A stretch of DNA of 64,000 nt from Morganella morganii (GTDB lineage: Bacteria; Pseudomonadota; Gammaproteobacteria; Enterobacterales; Enterobacteriaceae): NCBI RefSeq assembly GCF_019402645.1, contig NZ_VKKS01000001.1, positions 1,924,885 through 1,988,884 on the forward strand, in the 5' to 3' direction. Below, one piece after another: positions 52,877 to 62,098 of this stretch (positions are counted from its first letter, which is position 1; each line of letters begins with the position of its first letter). The position numbers and the translations under genes were made by a program. The notes beneath the pieces are model-generated. The model searched no databases. It was given only the letters and a program-made list of their open reading frames with translations, and was not told where the DNA came from.

Positions 52877-55057
52877 TCATTGTCCTTCCCCCTGCTGATC
52901 GCGGATAACACAGGCGTATACACGCTGATGTCCGCTGTCATCCTGTTCAATACAGGCACCCTGTAATTCCGGTGCGAAACCCGGAAAGCGATCGGCAATC
53001 TCTTCCAGCGCCAGAAAATAGCGCTGAACCGGGGCTTCCCAGATTTCCCCCGGCACCACGCACAATACACCCGGCGGATACGGCAGCGCCCCTTCCGCCG
53101 CAATACGTCCGGCAATCTCCGACACGGCCACCCGTTCCGTATTACCACGGACAAATTCGGTATGCGCCGCTTTCGGCGACATCCGCACCGCCGGGAAACA
53201 GCGGCGGCGGAACATCTCTTTCTGGCGCTGTTTGACATTATGTTTCACAAACAGGTTATGCATCTCCTGACATAACCGGCGCAGTGTGTATCCCGCATAA
53301 CGCGCCGGATATGTGCAGCACAGTGACGGCAGGACTGTTTCCAGTGCTGCGTCGCTGTCCAGTAGTTGCTCAAACAGGGCAATCTGACGGATCAGCCGCT
53401 GCATTTTTTCCGGCGTTTCTGCCGGTGTCAGCAGAAACAGAATGGAGTTCAGGTCGCATTTTTCCGCGACAATCAGATTTTCGCGCAGATAATATGCCAG
53501 AATCGTCGCCGGAACGCCGAAGTCCTCATACTCCCCGCTGCTGACCGCCACCCCGGGGGTGGTCAGCAATAATTTGCAGGGATCGACAAAATACTGATCG
53601 TCCGCATAACCCTCAAAGCCGTGCCAGCTCTCGCCCGGCACAAAGTTAAAAAAGCGCCGGTCTGCGGCGATAACATCCGTTTCCGCCTCTGCCCACGGAC
53701 GGCCGTTCACGGTATCCGGGATAAAGGGGCGGATATGCTGACAGGTTTTAAGCAGCAATTTACGGGCTTCTATCCCTGTTCTGACACATTCCGCCCACAG
53801 GCGCCGCCCGGCTTCCCCGGCATGGATTTTCGCGTTCACATCCAGTGCGGCAAACAGCGGATAAAACGGGCTGGTGGATGCATGCATCATAAAGGCATTA
53901 TTCATCTGCCGGAAGGATACATAGCGCTCCTGTCCTTTGATATGTTTATCTTTTTTGTGGATCTGAGAAGCCTGGGAGAATCCGGCCATCTGTTTGTGGA
54001 CAGATTGTGTCACCAGAATCCCCGGATCATTTTCATTCAGTTCAAGCAGCATCGGCGAACACATCTGCATCACCGGGATAAACTGCTCATAACCGACCCA
54101 TGCAGAATCAAACAAAATGTAATCACACAACGATCCGATGCTGTCCACCACCTGACGGGCGTTATATACGGTGCCGTCATAGGTTCCCAGCTGAATCACT
54201 GCCAGGCGGAACGGGCGTTTATCCCCCGCTTTTTCCGGTGCAGCTTCTGCTGCCAGTGCCCGCAGGTAGTCCCCGTCAAAACAATGTGCATCAATACCGC
54301 CGATAAAACCGAACGGGTTACGCGCCGCCTCCAGATAAACCGGTGTGGCACCCGCCTGGATCAGCGCACCGTGATGATTGGATTTGTGGTTGTTGCGGTC
54401 GAACAACACCAGATCACCCGGTGTCAGCAGAGCATTCAGTACCACTTTATTGGATGAGGATGTGCCGTTGAGCACAAACCAGGTTTTGTCCGCATGAAAG
54501 ACTTTCGCGGCATGCTGTTGTGCTGCCAGCGCCGCCCCTTCATGGATCATGAGATCGCCCAGTGCGGTGTCCGCATTGCAGAGATCAGCACGGAACAGTG
54601 CATCACCGAAGTAATCTGTAAACTGCTGTCCGGCAGGATGGCGGCGAAAAAACTCCCCGCCCTGATGGCCGGGACAGGCAAAGGAGATATTCTGCTGCGC
54701 GGTATAGTGTTTCATCCGCCCGAAAAACGGCGGCAGCAGGCTCTCTTCATACGCCTGCACCGCACGGAGCAATATGTCACGGTAAGTGCGGCTGTCATCC
54801 CGGCTGAGATCGATAACCCCGCTGATACCTTCAGGTAACGGCTCCGCCGGCATTTCGCCGTCGCGGGTCACCATAAAAACCGGCTGACCAAAGCCCTGCT
54901 GCCGGATCAGTGCCAGTTGCCCGTTGCCGGTATCTTCCGGTGTCACCAGACACACAGATACCACCGTGAAATCACACTCACTGAGAAAAACCGTTTCGTA
55001 CGGGAGACCCGGCATACTGCTGAGCAGCGCACTGACAGCACATTTTTTCCTGTTCAT
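52877..55057 (-). CDS. ornithine decarboxylase (SpeC/SpeF type)
   Basis: 726 residues from MNRKKCAVSALLSSMPGLPY with an AGGG site; a longer in-frame start is less likely. Fold-type I PLP enzyme: the PLP-binding Lys lies in VTQSVHKQMAGFSQASQIHK (about 345-364). Other blocks include FACPGHQGGEFFR, CNADTALGDLMIHEG and NNHKSNHHGALIQAGATPVY. It makes putrescine. SpeC is biosynthetic and SpeF is inducible with potE; no potE-like antiporter is adjacent here, so a biosynthetic (SpeC-like) role is more likely. The N-terminal wing differs from E. coli SpeC. Confidence 0.88.
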   Translation of the reverse strand: MNRKKCAVSALLSSMPGLPYETVFLSECDFTVVSVCLVTPEDTGNGQLALIRQQGFGQPVFMVTRDGEMPAEPLPEGISGVIDLSRDDSRTYRDILLRAVQAYEESLLPPFFGRMKHYTAQQNISFACPGHQGGEFFRRHPAGQQFTDYFGDALFRADLCNADTALGDLMIHEGAALAAQQHAAKVFHADKTWFVLNGTSSSNKVVLNALLTPGDLVLFDRNNHKSNHHGALIQAGATPVYLEAARNPFGFIGGIDAHCFDGDYLRALAAEAAPEKAGDKRPFRLAVIQLGTYDGTVYNARQVVDSIGSLCDYILFDSAWVGYEQFIPVMQMCSPMLLELNENDPGILVTQSVHKQMAGFSQASQIHKKDKHIKGQERYVSFRQMNNAFMMHASTSPFYPLFAALDVNAKIHAGEAGRRLWAECVRTGIEARKLLLKTCQHIRPFIPDTVNGRPWAEAETDVIAADRRFFNFVPGESWHGFEGYADDQYFVDPCKLLLTTPGVAVSSGEYEDFGVPATILAYYLRENLIVAEKCDLNSILFLLTPAETPEKMQRLIRQIALFEQLLDSDAALETVLPSLCCTYPARYAGYTLRRLCQEMHNLFVKHNVKQRQKEMFRRRCFPAVRMSPKAAHTEFVRGNTERVAVSEIAGRIAAEGALPYPPGVLCVVPGEIWEAPVQRYFLALEEIADRFPGFAPELQGACIEQDDSGHQRVYACVIRDQQGEGQ

Positions 55058-55170
55058 GGCAACCCTGCAAAGTCTTCTCCGCAAACAACAGCTGTCAGCG
55101 GAGCACAGTACGGAAACCGGCGGACAGACCGCCGGCAAGGCGGTCATCATAACATGCGGGGAGTCCGGAA

Positions 55171-55704
55171 CTACAACAGATTTTCCGTCATAACACGGCA
55201 GGCAAGAAAGGATTTAACTTGCTGATATTCTTCATGATTAATAACCTGCGGATAACTCAGGATCATCAGTTCGTGCGGCGGGAATTCCGGGCGGTAAGCC
55301 GGGTGATGGTGAACATAGTCATTGACGGCAAAACCGCAGTGCTGATAAAAACGCAGCCGACGACGGGCCACCTCATCCGTCAGCGGATCAATTTCCAGAA
55401 CAACACGCTGCTTTTCCTGACAAAAAAGTGATAACGACCGCTGCCCGGCACCACTGCCGCGCAGCTCCGGCGCAATGGCAATGTGTTCAATATAAAACAA
55501 TGTGCCAATCTGCCAGCAGCCGGTAAATCCGGCAAAACGGTCATTGTCCCTTATCTGATACAAATAATAGCCGGGCTGAGAAAACAGTTTATCCCGTCCC
55601 GCCCGCGTGCGCTGCTCATGCAGCGGAAAAGCAGACTCATACAGCGGACGAATATTATTGAGTACCGGGTCAGCCGGTGAGGTAACCGGAAGTAATTGCA
55701 GCAT
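55171..55704 (-). CDS. GNAT family acetyltransferase
   Basis: 177 residues. The acetyl-CoA motif is ELRGSGAGQRSLSLFCQ (about 80-97), followed by a typical C-terminal LRFYQHCGFAVNDYVHHHP. It stands between ornithine decarboxylase and the SDR fragment and may acetylate a polyamine or amino acid, but this is only from context. Confidence 0.7.
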   Translation of the reverse strand: MLQLLPVTSPADPVLNNIRPLYESAFPLHEQRTRAGRDKLFSQPGYYLYQIRDNDRFAGFTGCWQIGTLFYIEHIAIAPELRGSGAGQRSLSLFCQEKQRVVLEIDPLTDEVARRRLRFYQHCGFAVNDYVHHHPAYRPEFPPHELMILSYPQVINHEEYQQVKSFLACRVMTENLL

Positions 55705-55738
55705 AAAAAGGTATCCAGCCTGAAAAATGAGAGTTACC

Positions 55739-55855
55739 TCACACTATCAATAAAGCAGAGAGACAGCAATCACCCCGGCGCACAAAAGCGGCTGCAAGAG
55801 TCCGTCCGATACCGGAACCGGCTCCGGTGATAACCACATAATTCTGACTGTTCAT
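55739..55855 (-). pseudogene. SDR family oxidoreductase gene, truncated after the N-terminus
   Basis: From an ATG with a perfect AAAGGAGG site the frame reads MNSQNYVVITGAGSGIGRTL, the Rossmann TGxxxGIG motif of short-chain dehydrogenases, but stops after 38 codons. The rest of the gene is missing; the following DNA belongs to the upstream side of the acetyltransferase gene. A MerR-type promoter precedes it, so it was the regulated target of the divergent MerR gene. Confidence 0.75.
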
Positions 55856-55883
55856 ACAAACCTCCTTTAACATTAGTCTGCGG

Positions 55884-55914
55884 AGCGTAAAAGATAGAGT
55901 TCACTCCGGGTCAA
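55884..55914 (-). promoter_or_regulatory. MerR-type promoter with 19-bp spacer
   Basis: On the minus strand TTGACC (55909-55914), a 19-base spacer and TACGCT (55884-55889). The spacer holds the dyad GGAGT-GA-ACTCT. The elongated spacer is the hallmark of MerR-activated promoters. Confidence 0.85.
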
Positions 55915-55925
55915 GAGGTTTCTGT

Positions 55926-56294
55926 ATGCATTATTCCATCAGCACGTTTTCTGCCTTAACCGGTTTCAGTATCCATACTCTGCGGTTTTATGAAAAAGAA
56001 GGCATTCTTATCCCGCTGCGCCGGGCAAATAATCACCGCAGTTACTCCGCCCGCGATGCGGAATGGGTCACCTTTATCATACGACTGAAAGAAACCGGAA
56101 TGCCGCTGAAATCCGTAAAACATTATGCAGATTTACGGTCTCAGGGAGAGGAAACGGCGCAGGCGCGTATAGATTTACTGCCGGCACACAGCGGGGTATT
56201 ACAGCAGCAGATAACAGTGCTGAATGAGCATTTTCAGCACCCGGAAAGAAAAACAGATTACGACCGTGATTTACTGACCACGGCAGCAATCTGA
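55926..56294 (+). CDS. MerR family transcriptional regulator
   Basis: 122 residues. The winged helix is in FSIHTLRFYEKEGILIPLRR (residues about 13-32) followed by the coiled-coil dimer helix. No Cys-rich metal-binding C-terminus is present, so the ligand is probably organic or redox. It faces the truncated SDR gene across an intact MerR-type promoter, and now seems to control no full-length target. Its last codon is six bases from the convergent chemoreceptor gene. Confidence 0.85.
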   Translation: MHYSISTFSALTGFSIHTLRFYEKEGILIPLRRANNHRSYSARDAEWVTFIIRLKETGMPLKSVKHYADLRSQGEETAQARIDLLPAHSGVLQQQITVLNEHFQHPERKTDYDRDLLTTAAI

Positions 56295-56300
56295 GTTGTT

Positions 56301-57860
56301 TCAGTCAGCGGCACTCAGGCGGAATTTCTGTACTGAGTTTTGCAGTACCCGTGTCTGTAATTCCAGACCGGCGGCTGTGTCGGAGACATTGCTGACCAGC
56401 GAGGCATTCTGCTGGGTGACAGTATCCATCTGAGTAATAGCGGTACCGACCTGTAAGATCCCTTTGGTCTGCTCCTCAGATGCGATAGCAATTTCTTTCA
56501 TGATAGCCGTCACCTCACCGGATGCACGGACAATCTCCTCCATGGTCTCCCCGCCGCCGGCCACCAGTTTAATGCCCAGGTCAACGCGGGACACAGCATT
56601 GGCTATCAGCCGTTCAATCTCTTTGGCCGCATCCGCACTGTTGCTGGCCAGTGTCCGTACCTCACCGGCCACCACCATAAAGCCGCGTCCGTGAACACCG
56701 GCCCGCGCCGCTTCAATCGAAGCATTCAGCGCCAGAATATTAGTCTGGAAGGCAATGCTGTTGATCACATTGGTTATTTCAGCAATCTTTCGTGAACTCT
56801 CGGAAATTTCGTCCATTGTGCGGATAACAGCGGCGATCATCTCATGACCCTGATGCGCCGTTGAAGAAGTGACCTCCGCCAGTTCGCTGGCATGATGCGC
56901 GTGATCCGCATTCAGTTTCACCGTCGCAGTGATCTCTTCCATACTGGCGGCAGTTTCTTCCAGTGCCGCTGCCTGCTGCCCGGTACGGGAAGAGAGATCC
57001 GTATTGCCGCGTGCAATCTCAGACGCACTGTCCCGCAGGGTATCACTGCCTTCGCGGATAGAACTGACCGCATCCCGCAGACTGTCCTGCATTTCACTGA
57101 GCAACGGGAATAATTTTCCGACGCAATTGCGCCCGGCCGCGCCACTTTCCACCGGCTGACTGAGATCCCCGCCGGCAATACGGCGGAAATGCTGCCGGAT
57201 ATTAATCAGCGGACGCTGCATCATTTTCACCAGGTAGCGATCAGCAAAAATCAGGATCAGCAGACCAAACAGTGTGCCGCTGATAATCACAATCCGCGTG
57301 GTGGTCATCAGGCCGTCCACCAGCGTGCGGGTTTGTTCGATCAGAGATTCCGCCACTTGTGTAAACTCAAGGCTGGCGGCACCAAATTCTTTACTCAGCT
57401 GCGGCGTGACATCATGGGACTGTTTGCGGTAACCCGTCTGATCCCCCTGCTCTGCCAGCTGCATCTGGATTTTGACACCCTCGTCATAGAGTGCCTGCCA
57501 GCGGGCAATCACCCTTTCTGACATCTGTGTATTCATCGGCCCCGGGGAAATACGTTTCATTTCTGCCAGGTGCAACCCCATATTCTCCATCGCTTCCGCT
57601 GACGGTTTTAAATCCGGTATTTCCCCTTCCGCTTTTTTCTGCATCTCACGGTTCAGTCTGGAAATAAAACGGAAATACTGATCATTTCCCTGATTCAGTA
57701 CCGTCAGCTGGCGGACTAACTTACGATCGGTCGTATTTCCGTCAGATACTCTCGACAGTGACCAGTCACTGTAAAAACTGACACATCCTAGTGTCAGACA
57801 CAAAATACCGAGTATCGACAGCATGACGAACCGGATGGATAAGTTTCGAAGTAACTGCAT
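56301..57860 (-). CDS. methyl-accepting chemotaxis protein
   Basis: 519 residues from MQLLRNLSIRFVML with AAAGGAAAC site. Transmembrane helices near 10-30 and 185-205 enclose a Tar/Tsr-like four-helix ligand domain of about 155 residues. HAMP follows, then the signalling domain with the hairpin tip VINSIAFQTNILALNASIEA and GEVRTLASNSADAAKEIERL. The C-terminus ends SAAD without the NWETF-type CheR/CheB tether. Ligand unknown. Chemotaxis genes are elsewhere. Confidence 0.92.
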   Translation of the reverse strand: MQLLRNLSIRFVMLSILGILCLTLGCVSFYSDWSLSRVSDGNTTDRKLVRQLTVLNQGNDQYFRFISRLNREMQKKAEGEIPDLKPSAEAMENMGLHLAEMKRISPGPMNTQMSERVIARWQALYDEGVKIQMQLAEQGDQTGYRKQSHDVTPQLSKEFGAASLEFTQVAESLIEQTRTLVDGLMTTTRIVIISGTLFGLLILIFADRYLVKMMQRPLINIRQHFRRIAGGDLSQPVESGAAGRNCVGKLFPLLSEMQDSLRDAVSSIREGSDTLRDSASEIARGNTDLSSRTGQQAAALEETAASMEEITATVKLNADHAHHASELAEVTSSTAHQGHEMIAAVIRTMDEISESSRKIAEITNVINSIAFQTNILALNASIEAARAGVHGRGFMVVAGEVRTLASNSADAAKEIERLIANAVSRVDLGIKLVAGGGETMEEIVRASGEVTAIMKEIAIASEEQTKGILQVGTAITQMDTVTQQNASLVSNVSDTAAGLELQTRVLQNSVQKFRLSAAD

Positions 57861-58205
57861 ACAGTTTCCTTTAAGGGGCAACAAAATGATCTGGCTGAGT
57901 CATACGGATACAGTTATCGGCAGAAACTTCAAAAGTTATAATTTTTTATTATTTTTTAAAATTTTGTTTTTTTTCAGATTAATAGCTACCCGTTTTTTAC
58001 CGGATCAAGATATTTTTCTGTTTGTATGTCTCAAATTTACATAAAAAAAGACAATTCCTGATAAAAAAATACAAACCGCTGCATACTTCATACAGATATT
58101 TACACTCCTTGCGGATATAAAAGGTAAATTCATTTAATATTAAAAGGTTAACTTTTATATCGCCCGAGAACTGAGCGATATCACTCTTTGCGGGTTATAA
58201 AAATA
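57861..58205. other. AT-rich region between the chemoreceptor and Rob-like genes
   Basis: No gene visible. T-rich tracts (57945-57975) and an A-run near 58045 suggest curved promoter DNA serving the two divergent genes. Confidence 0.4.
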
Positions 58206-59126
58206 ATGAACATAGACGGACTTCGCGGAAGTATTATTCAGAGTCTGGTTTTGTGGATTGAGCAAAATCTGGAATCTGATTTATCACTGGATATCATTGC
58301 TGCACGGGCGGGCTATTCCAAATGGCATTTACAGCGCTTATTTAAAGAACATACCGGTGTCGTGATCGGAAAATATATCCGTGCCCGGCGCTTATCCTGT
58401 GCGGCAAAAGTATTGCGGATCACCAGCAGCAGTATTCTCGATATTTCCGTAAAATACCGTTTCGATTCACAGCAGACATTCTGCCGCGCCTTTAAATCCC
58501 AGTTTAATACCACACCATCCGCTTACCGCAAAAAGACGGGCTGGGACAGCAACGGGTTTTGTTTTCCGTTACAGGCAGAGAACCTTATTTCGTTTCAGTC
58601 TGAACTGGCTGAATTACCGGAAATGCAGTTAGCGGGATCACATCATTATCACCGGAGAAATCTGTCTGACTGGCAGACAGAAAACCGGCAGTTCCGGCGT
58701 GAGTTCTGGGTGAAATTTTTTAAGGAAGTCGATATTATTCCTGCGGATTTATATGCCGTACATGCTCCCTATGAATCCACCGCTGATGATATCAGTTACG
58801 CCTATACCACCGCAGTCATTCCGTCCGTATTATCACCGGAAAGCATCCGCCGGGCGTCACTTTCCCCGGTGACCTTACCGGGCGGACATTATCTCAGAAT
58901 AACCATCGACCCGGCCACGCTGAAGAACCTGCCCGGTGATTACAACAATATTATTCATGCCGCGTACTCCGGCACACTGGCAGAAATGAATCTGCTGCGC
59001 AGAAGAGGCCCGGATATTGAGCACTATAAGTTGCTGCCCGCTGACCGGCATGATGACTTTATTGCCAACGGCATACAGTATGTGGAAGAAATTAATTACT
59101 ACATCCCGGTGCATAAAAACGGATAA
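58206..59126 (+). CDS. AraC/XylS family regulator, Rob-like
   Basis: 306 residues from MNIDGLRGSIIQSLVLW. The N-terminal two helix-turn-helix AraC domain is close to Rob/MarA/SoxS: AGYSKWHLQRLFKEHTG and YRFDSQQTFCRAFKSQF. The C-terminal 190 residues correspond to the GyrI-like effector-binding domain of Rob. It may respond to bile acids or amphipathic drugs, by analogy with Rob, and affect efflux genes. Start uncertain by six codons; no strong ribosome-binding site. Confidence 0.82.
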   Translation: MNIDGLRGSIIQSLVLWIEQNLESDLSLDIIAARAGYSKWHLQRLFKEHTGVVIGKYIRARRLSCAAKVLRITSSSILDISVKYRFDSQQTFCRAFKSQFNTTPSAYRKKTGWDSNGFCFPLQAENLISFQSELAELPEMQLAGSHHYHRRNLSDWQTENRQFRREFWVKFFKEVDIIPADLYAVHAPYESTADDISYAYTTAVIPSVLSPESIRRASLSPVTLPGGHYLRITIDPATLKNLPGDYNNIIHAAYSGTLAEMNLLRRRGPDIEHYKLLPADRHDDFIANGIQYVEEINYYIPVHKNG

Positions 59127-60224
59127 CCCCAATACCACCACCGCGCTCAATACCGGTAAAATTGCTTTCCGTATAGTCCGGTATCATATGTTCCCTCCCC
59201 CCCTCAGAATAAAAATGACAGTGTTCAGATCCCTCTGCCTTTATAGCGTAACTCCCGAAAAAGCTAAAGTCTGCCGGATAACCGCCGATAATAACCCATA
59301 GCCCTGCTTTCATATAATTAACATTATGATTAATATAGATTTCTTATATATTACGACATATTCTGTTTTTTTTATCAGATAAATTATTATTCAGCCTATA
59401 ATTACTCGCAATATGCGTTAGTTTGCATTTACGCCTTAAATTTGTGATTAGGCATATTATGGTAATAATTTGTAATATTTCAGGAGTTTTGTATTTTAAT
59501 CTGTATAACATCATGAAGTATAATAACTTTTTAAAGCTTACATTATGAAATATATGTTTTTATTTTGTGTGATTTATGTTTAAAAAAATACAAAAATTTA
59601 TATTTTTACCATTTACAACGCATTTTTTATGTAATCGTTTAGTTTTCTTCGAACATAAAATAACAATTAGAAATAAAATAACAAATAAATTCAAAATATC
59701 AGAATTTTATTTTTGATTTTTTTACATTTTTGCAAAAAAATAAAAATTACACATTATTGATTAAATTTTTTTAAAATTTATTAATTGTTATAAATCAATT
59801 GATTACAATAAAAAACATAATAAAACTGTAGTTTTATGAAATAAATAGACAAAACCTTCTATTATAAAAGTAATTAAAATGAAAAAATAATTACGTTTTG
59901 TTATTTATCAATAAATTAAAAAACACATAAAAAAACAAAAATATCTTTTTTTGAATACCTATAAAAATGTTAATATTAAAAAAAGATTATAACGATCAAA
60001 AAATCATTATTGATAGTTTTTAACAATTAATAATACGCCTTTGATCGTTATAACTAACTTTACTTAGTTTTCGTAAGCGCTAATACTTGATCACGAAATG
60101 CAACTGCGTCTTTTCAGTTATATTTTATTATAGCCGGAATACGTTTTTGTATTACCTGATTAGTTATTCAGAATGTCTTACATATTATTTCCATAAGAAA
60201 CCCGGTAATTTTTGAGTACGACTC
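59127..60224. other. 1.1-kb very AT-rich control region of the second fimbrial locus
   Basis: No credible gene. The central 600 bases are extremely AT-rich with many A/T tracts, like H-NS-bound or phase-variable fimbrial promoters. Perfect 14-bp inverted repeats lie at 59987-60000 and 60040-60053 (listed separately). Confidence 0.6.
59987..60053. repeat. 14-bp perfect inverted repeat pair upstream of the fimbrial regulator
   Basis: TTATAACGATCAAA (59987-60000) and its exact reverse complement (60040-60053) are separated by 39 bases. Fimbrial switches of the fim/mrp type use short inverted repeats around a promoter, but those elements are hundreds of bases long, so this may instead be a dimeric regulator site or a long-loop hairpin. 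Confidence 0.75.
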
Positions 60225-60461
60225 ATGATGAATATAAATAAAATTGTTGGAGAACAAATCAGAGCACACAGAAAAGAACAGGGATTATCCGGTTCAGAAT
60301 TAGGTGACAAATTAAAATTAAGCCAGCAACAGGTTTCACGCTATGAGCGCGGGGAATGTAATATTCCGCTTGATATGCTGTTTACTATTTCACTGGTTCT
60401 TGAAGTACCTTTTGTAAAGCTGTTTGGTGATCTTAATAACAGCCTGGATTATGTGTATTAA
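60225..60461 (+). CDS. MrpJ-like fimbrial transcriptional regulator (XRE HTH)
   Basis: 78 residues (the second Met is an alternative start). One helix-turn-helix: GSELGDKLKLSQQQVSRYER, followed by the GECNIPLDMLF sequence seen in MrpJ-type regulators. In Proteus such proteins, encoded in fimbrial operons, repress flagellar genes and so couple attachment and motility. Here the gene comes first, 146 bases ahead of the major pilin, not at the operon's end. Confidence 0.82.
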   Translation: MMNINKIVGEQIRAHRKEQGLSGSELGDKLKLSQQQVSRYERGECNIPLDMLFTISLVLEVPFVKLFGDLNNSLDYVY

Positions 60462-60606
60462 TTTTATTGTTTTTCGTTTTTTCATTTCTGATACACACAA
60501 TACTAAAATTGTATCTGAAGATTAACCTCTTCAGATGTAGTGGTTTACTATTCTTTTAAGATAGTAAAATTTGAAGATGGCGTTTATTTTTTAGGAATTC
60601 AGTATT

Positions 60607-61152
60607 ATGAAATTAAATATTATTGGTGCATCTGTTGTATCCGCTTTATTATTCTCCGCTGCTGCATCAGCAGATCCGGTCATCGTAAACGGCGGTACAG
60701 TTCATTTTACCGGGGAACTGGTTAACGCAGCCTGTGCAGTCAGTACTGAAAGCAGCAACCAGACTGTGGAATTAGGTCAGTACCGTACTGCTAAATTAGC
60801 CGCAGCAGGCGACATGTCTACTCAGGTTCCGTTCAAAATCAAACTGGTTGACTGTGATCCGGCTGTGGCGACTACCGCTGCTGTTGCCTTCTCAGGCCAG
60901 AGCATGACCGGTGACGCAACCTTATTAGCCGTTAACTCCGGTACTAACGCACCGGCTGCACAGAACGTTGGTATTCAGATCAGCGATATTACATCTAAAG
61001 TATTATCTCCGGGCGGTGCTGATTTCTCAACAGCCAAAACCTTAATCGAAGGTACTAACGTATTAGATTTCACTGCCCGCTATGTTGCCAAAGGCGCAAC
61101 GACTCCGGGTCAGGCAAATGCTGATGCCACTTTCGTTGTTAAATATGAATAA
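60607..61152 (+). CDS. major fimbrial subunit (type 1/MrpA-like pilin)
   Basis: 181 residues with signal peptide ([13 protein letters not shown]). Mature N-terminus [20 protein letters not shown] contains the donor strand and first Cys; the second is in KLVDCDP. C-terminal FVVKYE with penultimate Tyr. It is much GC-richer than the adjacent control region. First structural gene, followed by a long-loop hairpin before the chaperone gene. Confidence 0.92.
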   Translation: MKLNIIGASVVSALLFSAAASADPVIVNGGTVHFTGELVNAACAVSTESSNQTVELGQYRTAKLAAAGDMSTQVPFKIKLVDCDPAVATTAAVAFSGQSMTGDATLLAVNSGTNAPAAQNVGIQISDITSKVLSPGGADFSTAKTLIEGTNVLDFTARYVAKGATTPGQANADATFVVKYE

Positions 61153-61185
61153 TCAATTACTGAATGTAATTAATTAAATAAACAA

Positions 61186-61264
61186 AAAACTCTCTCTGCA
61201 CAGAATTATGTCTTATTCATTCTGACAATGGATTGTGCCTGTAACAGGGAGCGGAGAGAGTTTT
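61186..61264 (+). terminator. hairpin between pilin and chaperone genes (second locus)
   Basis: AAAACTCTCTCTGC (61186-61199) pairs with GCGGAGAGAGTTTT (61251-61264) with one G-U pair and a 51-base loop, followed by a short T run. Likely a leaky terminator limiting downstream expression relative to pilin. Confidence 0.65.
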
Positions 61265-61356
61265 ATATCTCGCCTTCTGTATTATAAGCCACCCCGGAAA
61301 ATGAAATACCATACTCTATGCGTTATTTCTGACAGAGAATATTAAGAGGTACTTTT

Positions 61357-62055
61357 GTGATTTCTGATTATTTTAAAAATAGTGCATTGATATTGTTTTT
61401 CACACTGATGTCAGGGTTTTCTTATTCAGCATCAAATCAGAATTCAGGAATTGCACTGGGTGCAACCAGGGTGATTTATCCCCTGGATGCAAAACAAACT
61501 TCGCTTTCTGTGATTAACCACAGCCCGAAAGAACGTTTTCTGATCAATTCATGGGTTGATAATGAAAATGGCAAAGAAAAAGATTTTGTTATCACTCCGC
61601 CGTTATTTGTAATAGAGCCTGACAGCGAAAATATTCTGCGGATTGTTAATCTGACTCAGGACTTGCCGAAAGACAGAGAATCCATTTTCTGGCTGAACGT
61701 AAAAGCTATTCCTTCTGTGGATAAAAACTCACTGGAAGGAAAAAATGTTCTCCAGCTGGCTATTTTGTCGCGGATTAAATTATTTGTCAGACCGGTGAAT
61801 TTGCCGATCCAAACAGAAGATGCAGCGGAAAAAATTACCATCACACAGAAAAACGGCGCGATTACTATTGGTAACCCGACGCCTTATTACACTACTTTCG
61901 TCAATATCATTTTAGACGGACGTCCGCTTGAGAATGTCATGGTTGCGCCATTCAGCGCACATCAAATTGCCGGTAAAAACGGCCGCAAACTGACCTATCA
62001 GACCATTAATGATTACGGCGGACTGCGCAAACAGCGCGAAGTGAATCTGAATTAA
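61357..62055 (+). CDS. periplasmic fimbrial chaperone
   Basis: 232 residues, signal peptide ending FSYSA. PapD-like: LGATRVIYPLDAKQTSLSV (subunit-binding Arg) and FWLNVKAIPSVDKN, and SRIKLFVRP. Related to, but distinct from, the chaperone of the first locus. 204 bases after the pilin gene, with the hairpin between. Confidence 0.92.
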   Translation: MISDYFKNSALILFFTLMSGFSYSASNQNSGIALGATRVIYPLDAKQTSLSVINHSPKERFLINSWVDNENGKEKDFVITPPLFVIEPDSENILRIVNLTQDLPKDRESIFWLNVKAIPSVDKNSLEGKNVLQLAILSRIKLFVRPVNLPIQTEDAAEKITITQKNGAITIGNPTPYYTTFVNIILDGRPLENVMVAPFSAHQIAGKNGRKLTYQTINDYGGLRKQREVNLN

Positions 62056-62098
62056 GACATTCATTATTTTATTGTTGTCATGCAGGGAACAGGGTGAA

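Noticed and set aside
53621..54457. A 278-codon frame opposite the ornithine decarboxylase gene
   Set aside because: Antisense shadow of a conserved enzyme; no domain or ribosome-binding site.
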